Shown piece by piece: positions 21,141 through 33,180 of a stretch of 64,000 nucleotides of DNA (position 1 is its first letter; the number at the start of each line of letters is the position of its first letter). The notes beneath the pieces are model-generated. The model had not been told where the DNA came from, searched no databases, and saw nothing but the letters and a program-made list of their open reading frames with translations. A program made the position numbers and the translations under genes. Source of the DNA: Cryptomeria japonica (taxonomy: Eukaryota > Streptophyta > Pinopsida > Cupressales > Cupressaceae); NCBI RefSeq assembly GCF_030272615.1, contig NC_081414.1:311814164-311878163 (forward strand). Direction: 5' to 3'.

Positions 21141-22005
21141 TTGGTCACTTTGGAGACAATCTTTAATCTTGATGACCAAGCAAAAAGGAATAAAACCAGC
21201 ATACTGATTAAGGAGGAGCACTATGAAGAGGTTGAAATTTTCAAAAACAAGCTCCTCAAAATTGGTAAGATTAATTCTCAAAAAGAAAGAGAAGCTTTTA
21301 TTGTTTTGTTTCAAGAATTTAATGATGTATTTGCTTGGGATTATTCTGACTTGAAAGGATTTGATCCTCAACTTACCCAACATACCATTGAGTTAGAACC
21401 CAATGCCAAGCCAATTAGGCAAAAGCAAAGACCCATCAATCCCAGTTTAGAGCCCCTTATGCTTAAAGAATTGAATAAACTCTTAGATAGTGGCATCATT
21501 TTTCCTATCAAACACACTTCATGGGTTTCTAATTTAGTTTCAGTCAGGAAAAAGAATGGAGAGCTCCGCCTTTGTGTGGATTTTAGGGACTTGAATAGGG
21601 CTTCTCTGAAAGAGACACCCATTACCTTCTATGGAACAAATCTTGCAGGTTGTTTTTGGATCAGAAAGGTTCTCCTTGTTAGATGGTTATTCAGGCTATA
21701 ACCAAGTCCTTGTAAAGGATGAAGATCAATTCAAAACTGCCTTCACTAGAAAGTGGGGCACTATGGCTTACAGGAGGATGCCTTTTGGGCTGTCAAACGT
21801 TGGTGCTACCTTCCAAAAGGCTATGGATATGGCTTTTAATAATCTTATGTATAAATTTGTGTTGGTTTATCTGGATGACATTACTGTTTACAGCAAACAG
21901 GCTGGTGATCACATTGATCATCTCAGACAGGTTCTTCAAAGATGCAGAGAATTTGGTATTTCTCTAAATCCTAAAAAGTCTGTATTTGCTATTCATGAGG
22001 GGTGA
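21141..22005 (+). pseudogene. Tat-like reverse transcriptase
   Basis: The first frame has DVFAWDYSDLKGFDP, then the RT fingers (LDSGIIFPIKHTSWVSNLV, LRLCVDFRDLNRAS). After a frameshift near 21620-21640 the palm follows: FSLLDGYSGYNQV, MPFGLSNVGATFQKAM and the catalytic YLDD (21868-21879). A TGA at 22003 precedes the connection LLGYQVSKYG to the RNase H. RT copies the genomic RNA into cDNA in the particle. Confidence 0.92.
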
Positions 22006-22009
22006 CTTC

Positions 22010-22660
22010 TGGGATACCAGGTCTCCAAATATGGTACTACAGTTGATCCTGAGAGAATTCAAGCTATTTTGGATCTGCCTTTACCAAGTCATAAGAAAGG
22101 GTTACAAAGTTTTATTGGCAGAATTAATTTTGTAAGGCGCTTTATACCAGATATTGCTGACTTGTTGAAAGTTGAAACCTTTGACAGCAATGTTGAAGAA
22201 GAACGCTCTTTTCAGGTGGTCTAAAGAGGGAAAGAGCACTTTTGAAGAAATCAAGAAGGCCTTATCTGTTGCCCCCACATTGGTAAATCCTAATTTTTCA
22301 AAAGATTTAATTTTATATGCTTATGGAGGACTTGACACTATTTCTGCCATGTTGGTTCAAAAAAATGATGATGGACTTGAACATCCCATTGCTTTCTTTA
22401 GCAAAGGATTAGAAGAGTATGAACAAAGGTATAGTTTTGTTGGAAAACATGTACTAGCAGTTGTTAAAAGTCTGAAGAAATTTAGACATTTGGTTTCTAA
22501 TAACAAAATTCATTTGATGGTTGCCCACCCAAGTGTCAAATATTTCTTACTAAGCAGGGATTTAAATGAAAAGAGGGCAGACTGGATTACTAAAGTTATG
22601 GAGTATGATGTCAGCTTTCATGTTACTAAGTTGGTAAGAGGAAAAGGTCTATGTATGCAG
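22010..22660 (+). pseudogene. Degenerate Gypsy RNase H of the Tat-like element
   Basis: The fold outline is recognisable (FRWSKEGKSTFEEIKKAL, then LYAYGGLDTISAML, then KKFRHLV and ADWITKVMEYDV). The catalytic Asp expected in the LYTDAS position is replaced (AYGG), and the Glu expected in the TEKE position is Gly (FVGKH). Catalytic decay of this domain when an additional RNase H is present is known for Tat-lineage elements, and here the upstream copy keeps its residues. Confidence 0.75.
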
Positions 22661-22789
22661 TTGACTGATGGGGAAGGTTCAAGTGCAGAATCTGGTAAAG
22701 AAGCTGTCTTGGTTCAAGATGATCCTGTTGATCAAAATGAATCAGCAAGCTGGGTAACGGATATGACCAATTTCCTTCAGACTGGAGAG

Positions 22790-23767
22790 TGTCCAGCTGG
22801 CCTTGACAAAGTAAAAAGAAGGTATTTCGGTCTCCAATCTACTCCTTATGTTTTAATCAATGGAAACTTATTTAGGAAAGATTATAGTGGAATGCTTCTT
22901 AAATGTATTGATACTGCTGAAACTCATAAGATTCTATTTGAATTCCATGATGGATCTTCCGGAGGTCATTATAATCCAAGAACTACAGGTTGGAAAATTA
23001 GGAGGGCTGGTTTTCACTGGCCAACTTTATTCAAGGACACTCACTCTTGGGTTAGAAAAAGTGGAAAATGTGCTATGTTTGCAAGAAAGGAAAGACTAGC
23101 TGCATTCCCTTTGCAGCCTATTTTAGTTGAACAGCCATTTGCAAGATGGGGTATTGATTTTATAGGCCCCATTAATCCAAGTTCTAGTGCTGGTCATAAA
23201 TGGATTTTGACAGCAACATATTATTTCATCCGTTGGATTGAAGCTATAGCACTCAAGGAGGCTAATGAATTTGCTGTCCTTAATTTTTATGAAGATATTA
23301 TAACCAGATTTGGTATACCTAAGTCAATTATATTAGATAATGCCTTGGCATTTGTTGGTTCAAAAGTCACTGAATGGGCTTTAAAAAATGGCATTGTTCT
23401 GAATACTTCTTCTAACTATTACCCACAAGGTAATGGGTTAGCCGAATCAACCAATAAGAATCTGATCAGGATTATCAAAAGGACATTACACGAGAACCAA
23501 AGAGATTGGCATGCTAAGCTTAAATCTGCCCTATGGTTTGATAGAATTACTCCCAAGCAGATTATAGGTAATTCTCCTTATATGTTGGTATATTGAAAAG
23601 AAGCAAGACTGCCTATTTCAACTGAGTTTCTAGCACTTGATCTTGCTAACCAACTTATTTTGTTTGAAGGAGACCCTTTGCAGCAGAGATATACACAATT
23701 GCTTCAACTTGAGGAAGAAAGAGAGAGGTCTTTCAGGACAATGGAGTACCGTCAACTCCAGACAAAA
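22790..23767 (+). pseudogene. Tat-like integrase, zinc-binding and catalytic domains
   Basis: The zinc-binding region has FHDGSSGGH and KCAMFARK, the second Cys having become Phe. The DDE core is RWGIDFIGPI (Asp), ILDNALAFVG (Asp) and GNGLAESTNKNLIRI (Glu), so all three catalytic residues remain. The frame ends at a TGA (23594-23596) where relatives read LVYGKEA. Coding resembling the downstream helix (QQRYTQLLQLEEERERSF) continues to the point where a foreign LTR starts at 23768. Confidence 0.9.
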
Positions 23768-25142
23768 TGTCATGTCCCCTTTCTAGAGTGGACATCGGAG
23801 ACGGAGGAGTTGGCCTATAATTGGAGTCTCGTAGGCTAGCAGAGGTTGATTGGGACTCATTCAGTGCATATAGTGATTGGATTTTGGCTTTACAGGCAGT
23901 TTGGAGCCAGTTTGGAGCAGTTCCTAGATTTTAGGGGGTATCCCTAAATTTTAGGAGGTCGTGACAGTTGCCAGTCGTGAGGTTATTCATGACCTTTTAG
24001 ATGGTTTCAGTTTCAAAGAGATTGGGCTTGTTTCCTAAATTTTAGGAACATCCCTAGATTTTAGGGATGAGACTACCAGTGAATCCTTGATTTCCGACTT
24101 CAGTCACAGACAGGTGACAGGATGATTTTAGGGTTTGTAATGTCAGTTAGGCATTTTGTGGCTATTTGGGTTATATTTTTAATATTTCCTAAGTTAGCGT
24201 TTAATAATTAAATAAGGCTAAGTTGTTAGCCATTTTGGAGTAATAAGGGGATTTTTGGTCTCATCTGGATGCGCATCCTATTGTGTGATAGCTCGTTGGA
24301 AAGATCTTGAAATTCTTTAAATCTTTCTCTTTGGTCTCAGGGCAATTCAGTGAGCGGATTTCTGTCTATGGGGAAAAAGGTCATTTTCTAGTAACATGAC
24401 CACTTTAAAATAAGAAATTATAACATTTCCACTAGACCACGCCACTTGGAGACAATTAGGGTTCGATTTGCAATTGAGAGGGGTTATAAGGGGATAGGAG
24501 CTTCATTCTATGATTATCTTTTACACATTTTACATTTTGGATTTGAGATTTGGCTCTGGAAGAGCTTTTCAGCATCTGGGACGCCAACCCCAATGCCTTG
24601 CCTGTTTGGGACGTAGCCCCCAATACAGTGGTTTGGATTTGTTTGCAGCTATTAGCATCTTGGAGATTGTACGGCATTCTTTCTGGAGGTTCAGCAATTC
24701 TGACAGAGTTCAGCGTGGGGTTTGGGGTTTCTAACCAGTTGGGTGTACTTGGCAGCCGTACGGCTGTACCTGGCAGCCACTTTCCTTCCCACGTGCAGCA
24801 CTTGGAGGGCTGGAATCTTGCCACAACTTCATTCCTAGTTATGTTACTCTTTCAGCATCCAGGTTGGAATTATTCCTGATTGTAATCTTCCTGAAATTAT
24901 TGGAAATCTTCATCTGGTCAAATATTTGATTTTATATTCAGAAATCTGCCTTGAATCGAATTTGTTTTGGCTGTATATGAACTTCATTTTCAGTACTTTG
25001 TTCATGTACTTGTACTTCATTATTTACTTGTTGAAAAATCATCAAAATACAAAAAGAATTCAACCCTTCTGCAACTTCTGTCTATTTCTGAAAGAAAATA
25101 TTAATAAGCAGGAAAAATCAATTTAAATAAATAAAAATTACA
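23768..25142 (+). mobile_element. LTR inserted in integrase (TGTCATGTCCCC family)
   Basis: About 1.37 kb of unrelated DNA beginning TGTCATGTCCCC and ending AAAAATTACA interrupts the integrase coding region, which resumes at 25148. The start differs by one base from the TGTAATGTCCC family at 9849, 45625 and 50210. A TATA-like GGTTATAAGGGG is near 24482. The flanks CAAAA and GCAGA do not match, so either the duplication has decayed or the right boundary is off. No coding domain is visible. Confidence 0.7.
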
Positions 25143-25147
25143 GCAGA

Positions 25148-25414
25148 TTGGTAAAAGAGATCCATCGGGGATCTTTCACAAAAAGAGCCTTTGACAAGAA
25201 AGCAAATTTCAGAAGCTTTAAGGAAGGAGATGTGGTTCTTAAGTGGGATGTTCTTAAAAGCAGACCAGGACACCATACTAAATTTGACAATATTTGGACT
25301 GGTCCTTTCATGATTGTGGAATGTAAGGAGCATAACGCGTTCCAGCTCTCAAAGATGGATGGGGAAATCCTACCAATCCCAGTCAATGGGATTCATCTCA
25401 AAGCATGCTTTTGA
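25148..25414 (+). pseudogene. Tat-like integrase C-terminal domain
   Basis: FRSFKEGDVVLKWDVLKSRP and then TKFDNIWTGPFMIVE is the Gypsy integrase C-terminal DNA-binding domain with the conserved GPF/Y-type motif. It was separated from the catalytic core by the LTR insertion. Confidence 0.88.
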
Positions 25415-27593
25415 TCCAGGTTTTGCTAATAAGTGCTTCGCACATTTTTCGCTTGTTTTCTAGTTTTTTAGTTTCGTCTCTGTTTCAGCAAAAGCCTTTC
25501 GTTTGTGTTTAAAATTCTGTTACTTTTACCCCTCAAACCATTCAGATTCAGATTTTTGCTAAATGAGTAATTTGATGAATTATTCACGTTAGGCCTCGCT
25601 TTGTCATCAGTATAATCATGCGGCAAAAACACTGGATCTGAATAGATTCAGAGATATGAAGTTTTTGTAAACAAAATTATTTAAGGGACAGGGTTGTTAT
25701 TCTGAAACCTTATAATTACCTAATGAGCTTCATTGTTAAACAACAAAGAGGGAAATGGTTAATAGATTCTTTTGTTTTCAAAGTCCTAAAATGACTCTTG
25801 AAAGGGACATGATTTATTCGTGAAACCTTTATAGTCATACATGAGGAAAAAATGCAACTGGGTTTCTTGTTTTGAGAGAGTTGTTGTTTTCTTTCCAAAA
25901 GTGCTCTTGCACATTAGTGGTTTTGCCTAAACCACCCTAGTTTTCTAGTTTGCTGTTATGTTTTGCTGTCAAGTTGTAATTCTGAGTTTTAAGGGGTTTT
26001 ATTGCTGCTGAAAGCCTAAGAATGACTCTATTCGCCCAATGGACTGTTTAGGCTACTGGTTTCCCTATGACTAGCATGCAGACATGAAGCAGAAGTCACC
26101 AAAATTGTTACTGAATTTTCATAATAATTACAATCTAATGGAAAATTCAAGTACCTAGGCAAAGATTACAATTACATGAGAAAATTTCAGAAAAATCTTT
26201 CAATTGTTTTCAATTTATTATATTTTATACAGATGAAAAGATTAAGAGAAAGTAATCTACAAAATAAATGTTTCTCTCATACAAGACCGTGAGAGTGATC
26301 TTTATTTTCCTATGCAGAGGGGAAAAGCAAAATTAAATAAAACAAGTGCATAGGAGAGATAAGAAGGGAACCAGTCATTGCCTGAGGGTATATGGCTGGC
26401 ATAAGTCTATTTCTGAAGTTGTAGGTCTGCATTCTCAACGTCTTTTGGCTTCTAGTCGCCTCCTTGTCCTGAAAAAATAAAAAAAGTGGTATAGGTTAGA
26501 TCCAAGGGATCCAAGCAATGACTAATTTCCTACTAATCTTGCCTATACATTTGTATTATTCAATCATGATCCCTTTTTGACTGAATAATAAACATCATGG
26601 AAAACAAAGAAGAAAAGATCATTGTCATTGCTTTGGAGAATCAGTGTTTTTTTTGACTGTTTGTTTAATGTGCAGAACAGGTAATCCAAAATTGTTGATT
26701 TTAGGGGTTTCATTTATGAGTGGGATTAAATGAGGCTCCCACAAGGGTTGAGCCCAGCTCATAGAAACTATATGATTGTTCATAGTGTATTTGTAGATAT
26801 ATACAGGATGTAGTATGGAGAAGATCTTTTGATTCCAAGATAGGAAGGGAAGGATGCATAAGATGGGATAAAGGCATCATTAATCCAAACAGAGCACAAC
26901 TGATGAAGTTTCGAGCTTGGTCCAACGGTGTAATCGTTTTGTTGATGGGGTTTTCTTATTTTCATTTTTATTTTTCCCATGAATTCGTTGCAAATTCAAA
27001 CCAACAGAAGTAATGCTACAAATATGTGAAGAAAATGGGACAGACATAGCACAAGCTGTGCGAAAGGAAATATGCAAGCAAAATCTATAAATTCAGTACA
27101 AATTGCAGAAATTCCAGAGTATAAAAAACTGAAACCCACCCACAAAATTGTTCTTGAAGAATCAATAGAGTTGCCATGCACTGTGAATAGATTTTCAGAG
27201 TTCAACAAAATTTCAGAAGTTAAAAATAAGAAAGAATTTTAAAGGTGGCTGTTGAAAAATAACCGAGATTTCTTCTTCAGAGAAAAAAAAAACCAAAAAA
27301 AAAAAACCCAGAAAGTTGCAGACAGGGTTTCGTAAAAAACCCATCAACATTTCGTGAAGGAGAAATTTCCAGAGATACAGTGAATGAAACCCCATTGGCG
27401 CTGTTTTCCGTTTTTGCATTTCAAAGCAGAAAATAGCAGAGTTTCATTCAAAGGGGAAAATACAGAGATAAACTCTTTAAATTACAGAGATTTATTCCTC
27501 GAAAATGCAGAGTTTTCCTTCTATTCTTCAGAAATATGCAAGCAAAACCTGCAAATTCTGTCCGAATTGCAGAGATACATGAAACGTGAGAGG
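25415..27593 (+). other. 3' non-coding region and undetermined start of the 3' LTR
   Basis: There is no recognisable ORF. The 3' LTR must begin here, but the 5' copy is truncated so its start cannot be found by comparison. A partial internal duplication is visible: the block near 27472-27520 (ACTCTTTAAATTACAGAG) recurs about 142 bp downstream at 27614. A-rich tracts lie at 27280-27305. Confidence 0.5.
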
Positions 27594-29463
27594 ACGTGAA
27601 GGATATTTGTGCAAAACTCTTTAAATTACAGAGATTTCTTCCTTAGAAAGTGCAGATTTTTCCAATAAGGGAAAACGAAAAACAAAAACCCCACTAATAG
27701 AGCTCATAAACAAACAAATTTGCCAAGTTTACAGTTGGAAAAAAGTGAAAAATGCAAAGAATCTTCGAAAATATGCAGCTCGAAGGAAATACCTCTCTTT
27801 TTTCTGCAAATGAAGTAATGCCATGGTTTTTAAAGAAAACCCTCTGAATCCCAGGAGTGGAGCAAACCGAATCAAGTCATGGACAACTGCCAGTGGAAGG
27901 GGAGTCATCACGCAGCTTCCGTTTGTCATCTCCAGTCCAAAACCCTAACAGTTCGGCAGAATACCTCTTCACCGAAAGTTACAAATGCAAATGAATGATA
28001 ATCTTTAAGTTGCTGCCGATATATTTCCCTTGTTTTGCTTTTGCCCATTTTTATGGGATTGTATTTCATTTATGAAATGCGAAAGTAATAGATACATGGT
28101 GGTCGAAGTTTCCCGAAATTCCCACTTATGTATTAAGATATCTTTACCTAGCCGTGGGGAGGCTTTAAAACCCTTAAGTCTTCCAAAGACTTTTAAATAA
28201 TAAAAGATGTAAATTAATTTTAATATTTATTTATTATATTAATGTTGTAAACAATCATATTTCTAGCAACATTAATATAATCAATAAATATTCAAATTAA
28301 TTATTTTTGCATACAATAAAATTTCCTAGCAATATTCTTGAAGGAAATTGATTTTTTGCATCTTTTTAGCCTTTTGAATTCAATATTTTTCACCCATAGA
28401 CACATGAAAACTGTAAAATGAATATTCTAATTGGATAATTTATTAATCCAATTAGTATTTGTTATTTGTGTCTTTAATGTTTGTTCCCAATGTGCATATG
28501 GAGGGAAAATATTGAATGCCAAAGAGGTAAAGTTATCTTATGAGTTTGGGGTCAGATTTGAGTTTTAGATGCTGTTATCCATGAGTTTGAGCCAGTTCTC
28601 TAGCAGTTAAAGCTTGATTTTGAATGTTTCATGGGTCAACTTTCAGTTGACCAAGAGTTTGCACTTGATTTCACACATTAATGTAGAATTTGAAGCCTTT
28701 TTGTGAGGATTTATTTCTCTACTCGTATTTTGGAGATATTTTTGACTTGGAGATCACTCAAGTATGCTTTCAGTTAACTGTTAGTCATCTTATCCTTGCC
28801 TTTGGAAGGCCTTTTGCATAAAGGAAGCAAGGATTTCATTTGAGAGGGGTTCTGGATTTTTTCTCAAGCTTTGCATAGATTTCTTTCTTGTAACCCATTT
28901 ATAGTTTTGACAGTGAATTCAATAAAATATCAGTTTATGCCTTCACATTTTTGAGCTTATTTTCCATTGTCTGATTGATAGTAATTATCATATTGTGTTA
29001 TTTATCAAATAACCTTTTTGAAATTTCTGTCTCATGCATGAATCACAGGTTATGCATTGTGTTTTTTTCAGTTTAATTGTTTGAGAAGGTCATTTGCTTT
29101 CAATTTTTCTGAGTAAAGATCTTTTGCATGAAATATTTTTTGTGATATAGATTTAGAGATGTTATATGTGTAAAACAGGTGGATTTAGAAGAGTTTCCCT
29201 GTCATTTTTTCAGATCATGTGGTGTATCAGCCTATTTAGGTTGTTAGTTTCCTTTTCATCTTTATTTATTCGCTCTCCCTTTTCCCAAAAAGTTGTTTTT
29301 CATGGTCTTGTTAGAATAGGTGATCGATCCGTATCAGGAACCGGCCTATTCGGAGGTCCAATCATACTAATAGTTTACCCACAGACTCGTGATTGTTCCC
29401 ATGTTATCCCAAAGTGCTGGGTTTTAATAAGTTAGTTTTCGGGTGCACTTTTGGGCCTTAACA
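27594..29463 (+). repeat. 3' LTR of the Tat-like element (aligned part)
   Basis: Colinear with 15826-17698 throughout, with only scattered substitutions and small indels, ending GGGCCTTAACA. The low divergence compared with the element A LTRs suggests a younger insertion. Confidence 0.9.
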
Positions 29464-30240
29464 AGTACCACATCTGTCGCTACTCCAATACCAATAACAT
29501 AGTAATTATTTGTGAAAGAATAATTATCTAATGCAATAGATAATTGTGGTACCCTTCTTGTGCAACTCTTCTTGGAACCATCTGCTAGCATGACATGGAA
29601 TCCATAAAACTCCTTTACCTCTAGCGCCTTATTGGTTACAAAACTTTCATTGGTGAAATTATGAGTAGCACCACTATCCACCATGCATAACACACGTTGT
29701 TCCTTGACAATTCCTTCCAACACGAAAGGCTTATACCTAGGAACACTGAAAATAGTAGCAATAGTGCCATAAGAAACATCATGTGTATCACTATCAACAA
29801 CTTCCTCATTGTTGCCCTCAGAATCTGTATCCTGAATATGCTCGTCATCCACATTTGAATGAACCTCAATGAGATGTGCCTTGCCTTTCTCAAGGCATCT
29901 GTGTCTAGGCTCCCTAGGTTCCTTACACAAGAAGCATATCTTCTTCCTCCTTAACTCATTACAAGTCTCCCAATCGATCCTGGGGGGAGGTGGTGCACTT
30001 TGGTGTTGTGTAGAAGACCTTTGAAAAGGTTTAGAGTCTCTGGAAAACTTCTTATCCGATTGATAAGAAGTGTGTAGTGGTGTAGTCTCTAGGTGAAAGT
30101 TCTTCATTTGGTGTTTTTTCCTAGCCTTTTGCTTTTTAGTGTGAATGCAATTGGAGCCTATTTGAGAGCATTCACATGAAGAAGAGAAATAGGTTGATCG
30201 AAGAGTGCCTTAACGACCTTGTCTTTGTTTTGTACAATCT
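29464..30240 (-). pseudogene. Gypsy gag C-terminus and protease (minus strand)
   Basis: The open frame 29424-30107 has a zinc knuckle CFLCKEPREPRHRC followed by an acidic linker and the protease VLCMVDSGATHNFTN, with downstream YGFHVMLADGSK and YYVIGIG. More gag (VVKALFDQPISLLHVNALK) continues upstream to about 30240. The coding ends abruptly at 29464 where the 3' LTR of the Tat-like element begins, so the frame's apparent tail is LTR sequence. It belongs to the same Gypsy type as the plus-strand relic at 54280-55404, which shares the RRKKICF-CKE sequence. Confidence 0.88.
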
Positions 30241-30353
30241 TTGCCTTTAAACCAATGTTACTGGGGATGCGTCCCTACGTTGAATCCTCCCATCCTTGTC
30301 TTGGTGACGTTTCTGAGACTTGGGGATGGCTCGGGGATGGCCCTTGGGCATCT

Positions 30354-32450
30354 CGTTGATGTGTTTTTTATGCACATGCAAACACAAAATAAAATACCCC
30401 AAATTATCTTATCCTCTCTTGAACAAAGTTACTCAAATGTTGAAGATTAGCTTGAGGATCACTTGAGACAACTCCAAGGTTTTGGTATGTTAGGTCACGA
30501 CGTGTGGATAAGCTCAATGGTTTGATGTGATTATGCTAGAATCACAGAAGGGACTTACGTTGAATTGTTGAATGCTTGAATTGCTGGAACTTGATCATTT
30601 GATGTTGCAATCTTGTGATGCTTTTTATCCTAAACTAGCTTGAGCTGAAAAAAAGGCAAAATATGAAGGGTTGAGGGTCTATCTTAAAGCCTAGAATGCA
30701 AGAAGATGGGTGAATGATTAGATGGAATCCTAGTTGGCGAGGTTTCACCATCAACCTGAACAATTTGACACAAGCTCAATGCAATTTTCTAAGGGATAAT
30801 TCAAAGATGTTTAAATCATTACCATTTGACATTGATTACCATTCAAGTTAATGCATAAACATTGGATGTATAACAATTCGAAGTTAAGCTCATATCATTC
30901 CAGTTGACCACACAAGGCACACTTACAATCAGCAAGAGGCTAGTGGTATGGACTAAACAGATTCCACACAAATGCATTCAACAAATTCCTCCACTCAATC
31001 TAATCAACATAAAAGCAAATGAGAAGTAGAAACCATGAGACTTTTTGAAATAATACATTTCACCATAACTTCAATGAAAATAGTATCTCATTTACAAGTC
31101 TTTAACAACAATCTCTTCTTCTCCTAATCTATTCTAACTTCTATTCTATCTGCACATGAAGTGATCTTTGAACTTGCTTTCACTCGCTTCTCTTCGTTCT
31201 TTGGGTTCTAACATTGGGTCTTTCAACCATTCATTGATGAAAACATGTCAAACTAACCTAAGGGAAGGCATCCAGAAGAATTTCGCTTTGGGAGTGGAAC
31301 ACATGGAGTTCGCTCCGAGATGTGTGCACATAAAGTAACCCTCTAACCTGCCCTTCATCATTTCAAATTCAAAATTGTTCTTTTCTAAGCATGTAACAAT
31401 GTCAAATCATCTCAAGGGAATGATCTATTAGCATTTTTGCATCTTATTTTGGGCAAATGAGACAAAATCGCTCCAAGACTTATGCACATGAAGTTCACTC
31501 CAATCACCTTGCTCATGAAGTTCGCCCCAATCACCTTGCTCATGAAGTTTGCTCCTGAAGGCATGGACATGAAGTGAATAATAAACTTTCCCTCAATCAC
31601 TTCATTGTTTCACCAATTCAATCCTTAGGTTTTTTCAACCTTCATTCACAAAAACTTGTCAAACTCACCTCATAGGGGCCTACAATGAAAATTCGCTTCT
31701 ATTAAAGAGCACATGAAGTAAACTTTTCTCCAAAGGAGGAGTACTTGAGGTGATCTCAAATTGAAATCATGTTCACTATCTTCATTCAAATTGCTCTAAT
31801 TCACACTCAAACAAGGTTTCTAAGGGAAATTTGCTCCAAAGGTGATGGTCATGAAGTTCGCTCTTGAGGCTATGCTCATGAAGTGAATTTCAAGTGAAGA
31901 CTCCAACTCACCTTTGCTCTCTTTTGCTCACTCTCTCAACTTTAGTGCGCCATGCCATACTCAACATAAAGTTTTAGGAAAAAATTCGCTCCACAAGAGG
32001 TACATATGAGGTTCGCTCCAAATGCTTTCACACGAAGTTCACTTCAAGATAGGTGCACATGAAGTGGATTGAAATTCAATCACTTAGTGTCATTTCAGGC
32101 TTTCTCCTGGTTCTTTTGATGACGTCCTGCGAACAATCAATTGATTTCACTTCAATAAATTAATTTGAAAAATTAAATAATTTAATTTAACAAATATTAA
32201 ATTTTAACGTCTGGCTTCGTCTTGTGGGGTTTGGGCCTTGAGAAGCTCTTTGTGAGATGTATCTTTTGAATCTCCCACTTCTTATATGAAGTTCGATCTG
32301 TCTTCTTGATTCGCTCTCCTATTTAGAAAAAATTCGGCCTGAGCGGTGAATTGCAAAAGATTTACTTCTTTTAAATGCTTTATGTCTCTTTAGCCGAACT
32401 TGGGTACTTACACCAAACTGCGCAGGATTTTATCTTATAAGTTTTACCTT
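30354..32450 (-). mobile_element. Long LTR, minus orientation, related in U5 to the LTR at 33283-37729
   Basis: 30354-31140 is the diverged reverse complement of 36950-37729 (shared AAGCTCAT...GACCACACAAGGCACACTTAC, GCAAGAGGCTAGTGGT and the terminal TTGATG). Beyond 31140 the similarity to the other LTR stops and a different repeat region follows. The outer boundary near 32450 is a guess. 30241-30353 is a short GC-richer segment (GGGGATG words) between this LTR and the gag relic. Confidence 0.5.
31280..32080. repeat. Array of CATGAAGTTCGCTCC-like motifs
   Basis: Variants of CATGAAGTTCGCTCC occur near 31307, 31487, 31513, 31540, 31853, 32008 and 32033; three adjacent copies around 31487-31555 are spaced 27 bp. 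The TTCGCTCC core is shared with the hairpin array of the right-hand LTR (AATTTCGCTCC). The predicted U3 regions of the two LTRs may therefore have built different arrays from one core. Confidence 0.65.
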
Positions 32451-32625
32451 TACCTCCGTGATTTATCTAATTGTCACCTTGGAACGTTTTAAGTTAAAAC
32501 GCCCTTCCATTCATTTTTTGCGATCTTCGAGTCAAAATGCCATTTTGAAAAGGCTGGAGAGAATGACGCCTTCCCTCATATTTGCGATTTTCGGCCTAGA
32601 AGGCACTTTTGAATTATTGAAGTTA

Positions 32626-32814
32626 GGCCTAAATGGTGATTTTGCCAATTTCGGCCTGGATGGTGATTTTGCCAATTTCGGCCTGGATGGTGATTTTGCC
32701 AATTTCGGCTTGGATGGTCGTTTTGCCAATTTCGGCCTGGATGGTGATTTTGCCAATTTTGGCCTGGAGGGTCATTTTGCCAATTTCGGCCTGGATGGTG
32801 ATTTTTATAGACCC
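32626..32814. repeat. 27-bp minisatellite, 7 copies, open in frame
   Basis: Units starting GGCCTGGATGGTGATTTTGC sit at 32626, 32653, 32680, 32707, 32734, 32761 and 32788 with an exact 27-bp period. The period is a multiple of three, so one frame reads a repeated nine-residue FANFGLDGD peptide. Frames on both strands stay open for that reason. There is no evidence that it is translated. Confidence 0.92.
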
Positions 32815-32886
32815 ATCTCTTTCTCACTTTCAAACGAGCAGACAACAAAAAAAATGGGGGTCCCCTGTAAAGCAAAGGGGTGAGGT

Positions 32887-33030
32887 GTGTGCAACGCACA
32901 ACAGAAGGAGATTGTGGTCCCTGTAGAATTTATGGTTCCAGGTCTTCGGATGGCCATTGAAAATAGACTTGCCATCAATGGGTCCAAATTGAAACCCTAC
33001 CACGAGAAGCGCGTAGGGGACTCGAGAGGC
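32887..33030 (+). pseudogene. Integrase C-terminal remnant of Gypsy element C
   Basis: The segment EIVVPVEFMVPGLRMAIEN then RLAINGSKLKP is homologous to 12945-13040 in element A. The rest of the element upstream (LTR, gag, RT) is not present. It starts after a poly-A stretch and a GC-rich spacer next to the 27-bp minisatellite. Confidence 0.8.
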
Positions 33031-33180
33031 CGGAAGGACACTCGAGAGTCCGGAGGGGGACCCGAGAGGATGGAAGGGGACTCAAGAGGCGGGGTAGGCG
33101 ACTCGAGAGGTACGGGACCAAAGCGGGAGAGTCTCGGGTGAGGCAAATCGAGAAGGATGAAGGGCGATCCCAGAGGCACG
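33010..33180 (+). repeat. GC-rich minisatellite of element C
   Basis: Degenerate GGGACTCGAGAGGCCGGA units are homologous to 13041-13165. They are followed by an A-rich tract (33222-33246) and the palindrome-rich segment. Confidence 0.75.

Larger units (their letters stand above)
15826..29463 (+). mobile_element. Tat-like Ty3/Gypsy element with an extra RNase H
   Basis: Direct repeats 15826-17698 and 27594-29463 (well over 90% identical by eye) are the LTRs; the 5' one is cut by element A. Between them run the primer site, gag, protease, an additional RNase H, RT, a degenerate Gypsy RNase H and integrase. All are plus strand with scattered stops and frameshifts, and a foreign LTR sits inside integrase. 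The 3' LTR is followed by AGTAC within another Gypsy protease (29464), so this element inserted into an older one; the matching left flank has been lost. Confidence 0.85.

Noticed and set aside
32458-32926. Overlapping 97-141 codon frames on both strands encoding glycine-rich or basic repeats
   Set aside because: They derive from the 27-bp minisatellite; no start context or relatives support translation.
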